Assembly (NCBI RefSeq): GCF_028610675.1 | Contig: NZ_JAQQWS010000013.1 | Coordinates: 1-64,000, forward strand | Origin: Alkalihalobacillus pseudalcaliphilus | GTDB taxonomy: Bacteria > Bacillota > Bacilli > Bacillales > Bacillaceae_D | DNA: 64,000 nucleotides | Reading direction: 5' to 3' | Shown: positions 60,753 through 64,000 of the stretch, piece by piece | How positions within the stretch are numbered: position 1 is the first letter of the stretch | Layout of the letters: each line of letters starts with the position of its first letter | The notes under the pieces: generated by a model | The model's input: only the letters and a program-made list of their open reading frames with translations | What the model was told of the DNA's origin: nothing | Database searches by the model: none | Position numbers and translations under genes: made by a program

Positions 60753-62555
60753 CTACTCCACCGTCACACTTTTTGCGAGGTTACGTGGCTTATCTACGTC
60801 ACAATCGCGGTGTAGTGCTGCGTAGTAGGCGATCAGTTGTAATGGTAAGACAGATACGATTGGTGTTAAATATTCGTGGACGGTTGGGATGACAAAGGCG
60901 TCCGTTTCTTCTGCCATGCCTTCCATAGAGATGATGCATGGGCTTGCGCCTCGTGCAGCAACCTCTTTGACGTTACCACGAATGCTTAGGTTCACATGTT
61001 CTTGTGTCGCTAAGGCAATAACTGGTGTGCCTTGTTCAATTAAGGCAATCGTTCCGTGCTTTAGTTCTCCGCCTGCAAATCCTTCTGCTTGGATATAAGA
61101 AATTTCTTTGAGCTTTAAGGCACCTTCTAGACATACATAGTAGTCGAGGGCACGGCCGATAAAGAAGCAATTTCTTGATACAGAAAGGAAGTGACGAGCT
61201 ACTTTTTCAAGCTTATCCTTCTGGTCTGTGAGGACCTCCATCGCATTCGCTACGATCGCGAGCTCTTGCAATGGGTCAAAATCAAGTTCAATGCCTTGTG
61301 CATTGGCTGTATCAACAGCAAGTAGAGTAAAGACGGCCATTTGGGCAGTGTAAGCTTTGGTTGAAGCTACGGCGATTTCAGGTCCTGCATATGTGTGCAG
61401 CGTGAAATCTGCTTCACGAGAAAGCGTGGAACCAGGTACGTTCGTAATCGTTAACGCACGGTATCCTTGCTTTTTCACTTCCACCAACACACCACGAAGG
61501 TCGGCCGTTTCTCCACTTTGCGAAATAAATACAAAGAGTGGGTTCTCAGATAGAAGCGGCATATTGTATAAGAATTCACTTGCAATATGAACTTCTACTG
61601 GGCGTTTGGCTATTTTCTCTATTAATTGTTGTCCGACAAGACCAGCATGATAACTAGTTCCTGCGGCAATCACATAAATACGATCAGATTGCTTCATCGC
61701 ATCACGAATATCATCGTCTAAGCGAATCGAACCATCTTCGTTTTGATATTTTTGGATAATATTACGAATAACAAAAGGCTGCTCATCAATTTCTTTTAAC
61801 ATGTAATGAGGGTATGTGCCTTTTTCAATATCACTTGCATCATATTCAGCTGTAAATGGTTCACGTGTCTTCACTTCACCTGATAATGTCTTAATCTCCA
61901 CATTATCACTACGTAAAATCACATATTCCTCATCCATAATTTCAAGGAATTGTTTTGTGATTTGTAGCATCGCCATCGCGTCAGATGCAATCACATTTGC
62001 CTCTTCAGCTAATCCAATTAGTAACGGGCTCTTATTTTTACCGACATAAATCACATCGCTATTTTCGCCATCTAATAAGGCAATCGCATAAGACCCTTTT
62101 AATAAAGATAAAGTATGGCTAAATGCAGCTTCAACAGACATGCCTTCACCAACAAATTTTTCAATTAATAAAACGATAATTTCTGTATCTGTTTCACTTG
62201 AAGGTGAGACATTTGCTAAATATTCTCGTGATAATAATTCGTAGTTCTCAATCACTCCATTATGAACTAACGTAAAACGCTCAGTTTTACTTTGATGCGG
62301 ATGTGCATTAACACGACTTGGTTCTCCGTGTGTTGCCCAACGTGTGTGACCGATCCCTACTGTTCCCGCAGCTCCCGGATCAACAGCCTCACGTAAAGTC
62401 GCAATTCGTCCCTTTTCCTTGAATACTTCAATGCCCTCTTCTGCAACTAAGGCAATACCGGCTGAGTCATAGCCACGGTATTCAAGCTTCTCTAGTCCTT
62501 TTAAAAGAACTTCCTTCGCATCATTTTGTCCAATATATCCTACAATTCCACACAT
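60753..62555 (-). CDS. glmS: Glutamine-fructose-6-phosphate aminotransferase GlmS
   Basis: 600 residues from the ATG giving Met-Cys (CGIVGYIGQND), the N-terminal Cys being the glutaminase nucleophile; GGGAGGTAACATT precedes it. Glutaminase domain to about 240 (GHTRWATHGEPS), then two SIS sugar-isomerase domains (IAAGTSYHAG; SQSGETADLRG; STKAYTAQ) and the end AKSVTVE. It makes glucosamine-6-phosphate for cell wall synthesis. Its 3' end is the attTn7 site used here. Controlled by the ribozyme upstream. Confidence 0.97.
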   Translation of the reverse strand: MCGIVGYIGQNDAKEVLLKGLEKLEYRGYDSAGIALVAEEGIEVFKEKGRIATLREAVDPGAAGTVGIGHTRWATHGEPSRVNAHPHQSKTERFTLVHNGVIENYELLSREYLANVSPSSETDTEIIVLLIEKFVGEGMSVEAAFSHTLSLLKGSYAIALLDGENSDVIYVGKNKSPLLIGLAEEANVIASDAMAMLQITKQFLEIMDEEYVILRSDNVEIKTLSGEVKTREPFTAEYDASDIEKGTYPHYMLKEIDEQPFVIRNIIQKYQNEDGSIRLDDDIRDAMKQSDRIYVIAAGTSYHAGLVGQQLIEKIAKRPVEVHIASEFLYNMPLLSENPLFVFISQSGETADLRGVLVEVKKQGYRALTITNVPGSTLSREADFTLHTYAGPEIAVASTKAYTAQMAVFTLLAVDTANAQGIELDFDPLQELAIVANAMEVLTDQKDKLEKVARHFLSVSRNCFFIGRALDYYVCLEGALKLKEISYIQAEGFAGGELKHGTIALIEQGTPVIALATQEHVNLSIRGNVKEVAARGASPCIISMEGMAEETDAFVIPTVHEYLTPIVSVLPLQLIAYYAALHRDCDVDKPRNLAKSVTVE

Positions 62556-62624
62556 AATGTTACCTCCCATAATATCGGGGGCAAGCATCCATAGGGGCAT
62601 ACTCGCCCCCACTCTTTTTTATTT

Positions 62625-62790
62625 GTTATGGGCATGTCGCTTTTGATTTTGTCCAAAGAGTCACCTCTTTGCTTTTTACAAAAGCTTTCGCGGCTGTCAT
62701 GCGTCAACCGGAGGGCATCCGCCGAAATATCGATAAACCCTCTTCCTCGTCAACTGCTCATTTTCCGTCCAAAGCAGTTCAGGCGCTTGT
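62625..62790 (-). ncRNA. glmS ribozyme riboswitch
   Basis: The minus strand contains the conserved core: AAGCGCCTGAACTGC (cleavage just 5' of GCGCC, at about 62787), TTTATCGATATTTCGGCGGATG, CCTCCGGTTGACGCATGACA, CCGCGAAAGC, AAAGAGGTGACTCTTTGGAC and AAAATCAAAAGCG. Glucosamine-6-phosphate acts as cofactor for self-cleavage, which lowers glmS mRNA. Between it and glmS lies a GGGGGCGAG/CTTGCCCCC hairpin (62573-62612). Confidence 0.95.
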
Positions 62791-62921
62791 CGTTATGATT
62801 ACGTCATTCCATCCACCTTTCCATCATAGAATCGATTTTAATCATATCGTAATGTTGTCCGTACGTCAATCCATCGTCATCGTTCTTCAGGGGTAAGAGT
62901 AGTTTCAGCTACTCAACATAA

Positions 62922-62962
62922 AAATATGCATAAGTGCCATAATCCGTGCACCTATGCATATC
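62922..62962 (-). terminator. Terminator between glmM and glmS
   Basis: ATATGCATAGGTGC and GCACTTATGCATAT pair (one mismatch), followed by TTTTATG on the glmM strand. glmS therefore has its own transcript starting after it. Confidence 0.85.
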
Positions 62963-62969
62963 ATTCATA

Positions 62970-64000
62970 TTAATCAGCTAAGCCCATTTCCGCTTCAACG
63001 ACTTTAGCAATAGATGTTACATATTCTTCACATAATTCCTCTGTTTTTGCTTCGACCATCACACGTACGAGAGATTCTGTTCCGGAAGGGCGTACAAGCA
63101 CACGACCTTCACCATTCATATCGGCCTCGACTTGATCGATTGCAGCCTTTACCTTTGCATTATCCGTTACACCGTGCTTATCAGAGACACGAATATTCAC
63201 TAACCTCTGCGGGAAAGTTGGCATTTCACTAGCAAGGACAGATAATGGCTTTCCTGTTGCTTTTAAAATATTGACGAGTTGTAAAGCCGAGAGCATACCG
63301 TCCCCCGTTGTAATATAATCAAGGAAAATGATATGGCCAGACTGCTCACCACCGAGGTTAAAGTCACCTTTTCTCATTTCCTCCATCACATAACGGTCAC
63401 CTACAGCCGTTTGCTTAGCTTCAATACCTGCTGCTTCAAGTGCTTTATAAAAGCCAAGGTTACTCATAACCGTTGACACAACCGTACCATGCTTGAGCCA
63501 GCCCTGCTCCTTCATATATTTCGCACAAATATACATGATTTTATCGCCATCGACGATTTGCCCTTTTTCATCAATAGCAATCAAGCGGTCTGCATCACCA
63601 TCAAAAGCTAAACCGATATGTGCTTCTTTCTCAAGAACAAATTCAGCTAACTTTTCTGGATGTGTGGAGCCACAATCTTCGTTAATATTAACGCCATTTG
63701 GTGATGTACCAATCGTCGAAATATCAGCTTCTAAATCGGCAAATAAATAAGGGGCAATGGAAGATGCCGCACCATTAGCACAATCAAGAGCAACATGCAG
63801 ACCCGAAAAATCTTGCTGTACGGTTTGTTTAAGGAACTGAACATATTTCTGAGCACCTTCAAAGTATTCACTGACTTGGCCAATTGCTCCTCCTGTTGGA
63901 CGCGGCAACTGATCCTCTTGATCTAAAAGGGCTTCAATTTCCGCTTCCTGTTCATCCAAAAGCTTAAAGCCGTCTGGACCAAAAAACTTAATTCCGTTAT
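62970..64000 (-). CDS. glmM: Phosphoglucosamine mutase GlmM, 3' part
   Basis: The frame is open to the right edge, so the 5' third, with the catalytic phosphoserine, lies outside. Visible are the metal loop FDGDADR, the sugar-binding GGEQSGH and the C-terminal phosphate loop RPSGTES. GlmM converts glucosamine-6-phosphate to glucosamine-1-phosphate, the step after GlmS. Gene order glmM-glmS is the Bacillus standard. Confidence 0.96.
   Translation of the reverse strand, partial: NGIKFFGPDGFKLLDEQEAEIEALLDQEDQLPRPTGGAIGQVSEYFEGAQKYVQFLKQTVQQDFSGLHVALDCANGAASSIAPYLFADLEADISTIGTSPNGVNINEDCGSTHPEKLAEFVLEKEAHIGLAFDGDADRLIAIDEKGQIVDGDKIMYICAKYMKEQGWLKHGTVVSTVMSNLGFYKALEAAGIEAKQTAVGDRYVMEEMRKGDFNLGGEQSGHIIFLDYITTGDGMLSALQLVNILKATGKPLSVLASEMPTFPQRLVNIRVSDKHGVTDNAKVKAAIDQVEADMNGEGRVLVRPSGTESLVRVMVEAKTEELCEEYVTSIAKVVEAEMGLAD

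Overview
The window reads as chromosome of an aerobic, endospore-former-type Bacillaceae, probably an alkaliphilic or soil relative of Alkalihalobacillus/Halalkalibacter. The evidence is low GC, AGGAGG-type ribosome sites with TTG/GTG starts, a glmM-glmS pair with a glmS ribozyme, a Zur regulon with the zinc-free S14 protein, a CcpA cre site before a GH11-CBM36 xylanase, and an LnrJKLMN-like two-component/ABC locus. Species cannot be fixed from the sequence alone.

Layout. 0-14 kb: small accessory enzymes (phosphotransferase, ThyX with a structured leader, VOC protein, AraC-GyrI regulator, GNATs, rhomboid, PadR, BAAT-type hydrolase, Nudix, HAD) interrupted by a decayed IS607 element (5.8-7.4 kb). 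14-19.3 kb: histidine kinase, response regulator and ABC exporter like the linearmycin-resistance system. 19.4-21.4 kb: lipoprotein and xylanase. 21.7-29.1 kb: zinc-starvation regulon (two YciC/ZagA GTPases, S14, ZnuA, ZnuB, Zur, ZinT) with four Zur-box-like palindromes. 29.1-36.2 kb: a gene graveyard (xylanase, SDR, ISL3 and GNAT relics) plus intact hydrolases and an EcsB-like protein.

36.4-47.0 kb holds the most unusual system. A leftward operon begins with at least six tandem, essentially identical 30-residue peptide genes. It continues with an M50 membrane metalloprotease, a ureohydrolase (candidate peptide arginase), an LpxL-like acyltransferase, an MFS exporter, a phosphopantetheinyl transferase, an ACP, a FabZ-like dehydratase, a ketosynthase, a catalytically dead ketosynthase homologue (chain-length-factor-like), a ketoreductase and an unknown protein, and ends at a terminator. 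Upstream lie a previously missed 47-residue secreted pheromone-like peptide and a divergent PlcR-type receptor. My inference is a quorum-controlled, ornithine-containing ribosomal peptide acylated with an unsaturated or polyene chain made by its own type II synthase. No family I can name combines all these parts.

47-51.7 kb is decayed accessory DNA with a few intact genes. 51.75-60.73 kb is a 9-kb Tn7-like island at attTn7: 22-bp terminal inverted repeats, TnsB-site-like internal repeats and a 5-bp TTTAT duplication, ending 20 bp past the glmS stop codon. It keeps only a shortened TnsD and carries a Gabija-like pair (OLD-TOPRIM nuclease plus UvrD helicase), a proteasome-fold Ntn-hydrolase with an apparent N-terminal threonine, and two unknown genes. 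A second, different set of Tn7-type end repeats abuts it. glmS, its ribozyme and the 3' part of glmM close the window.
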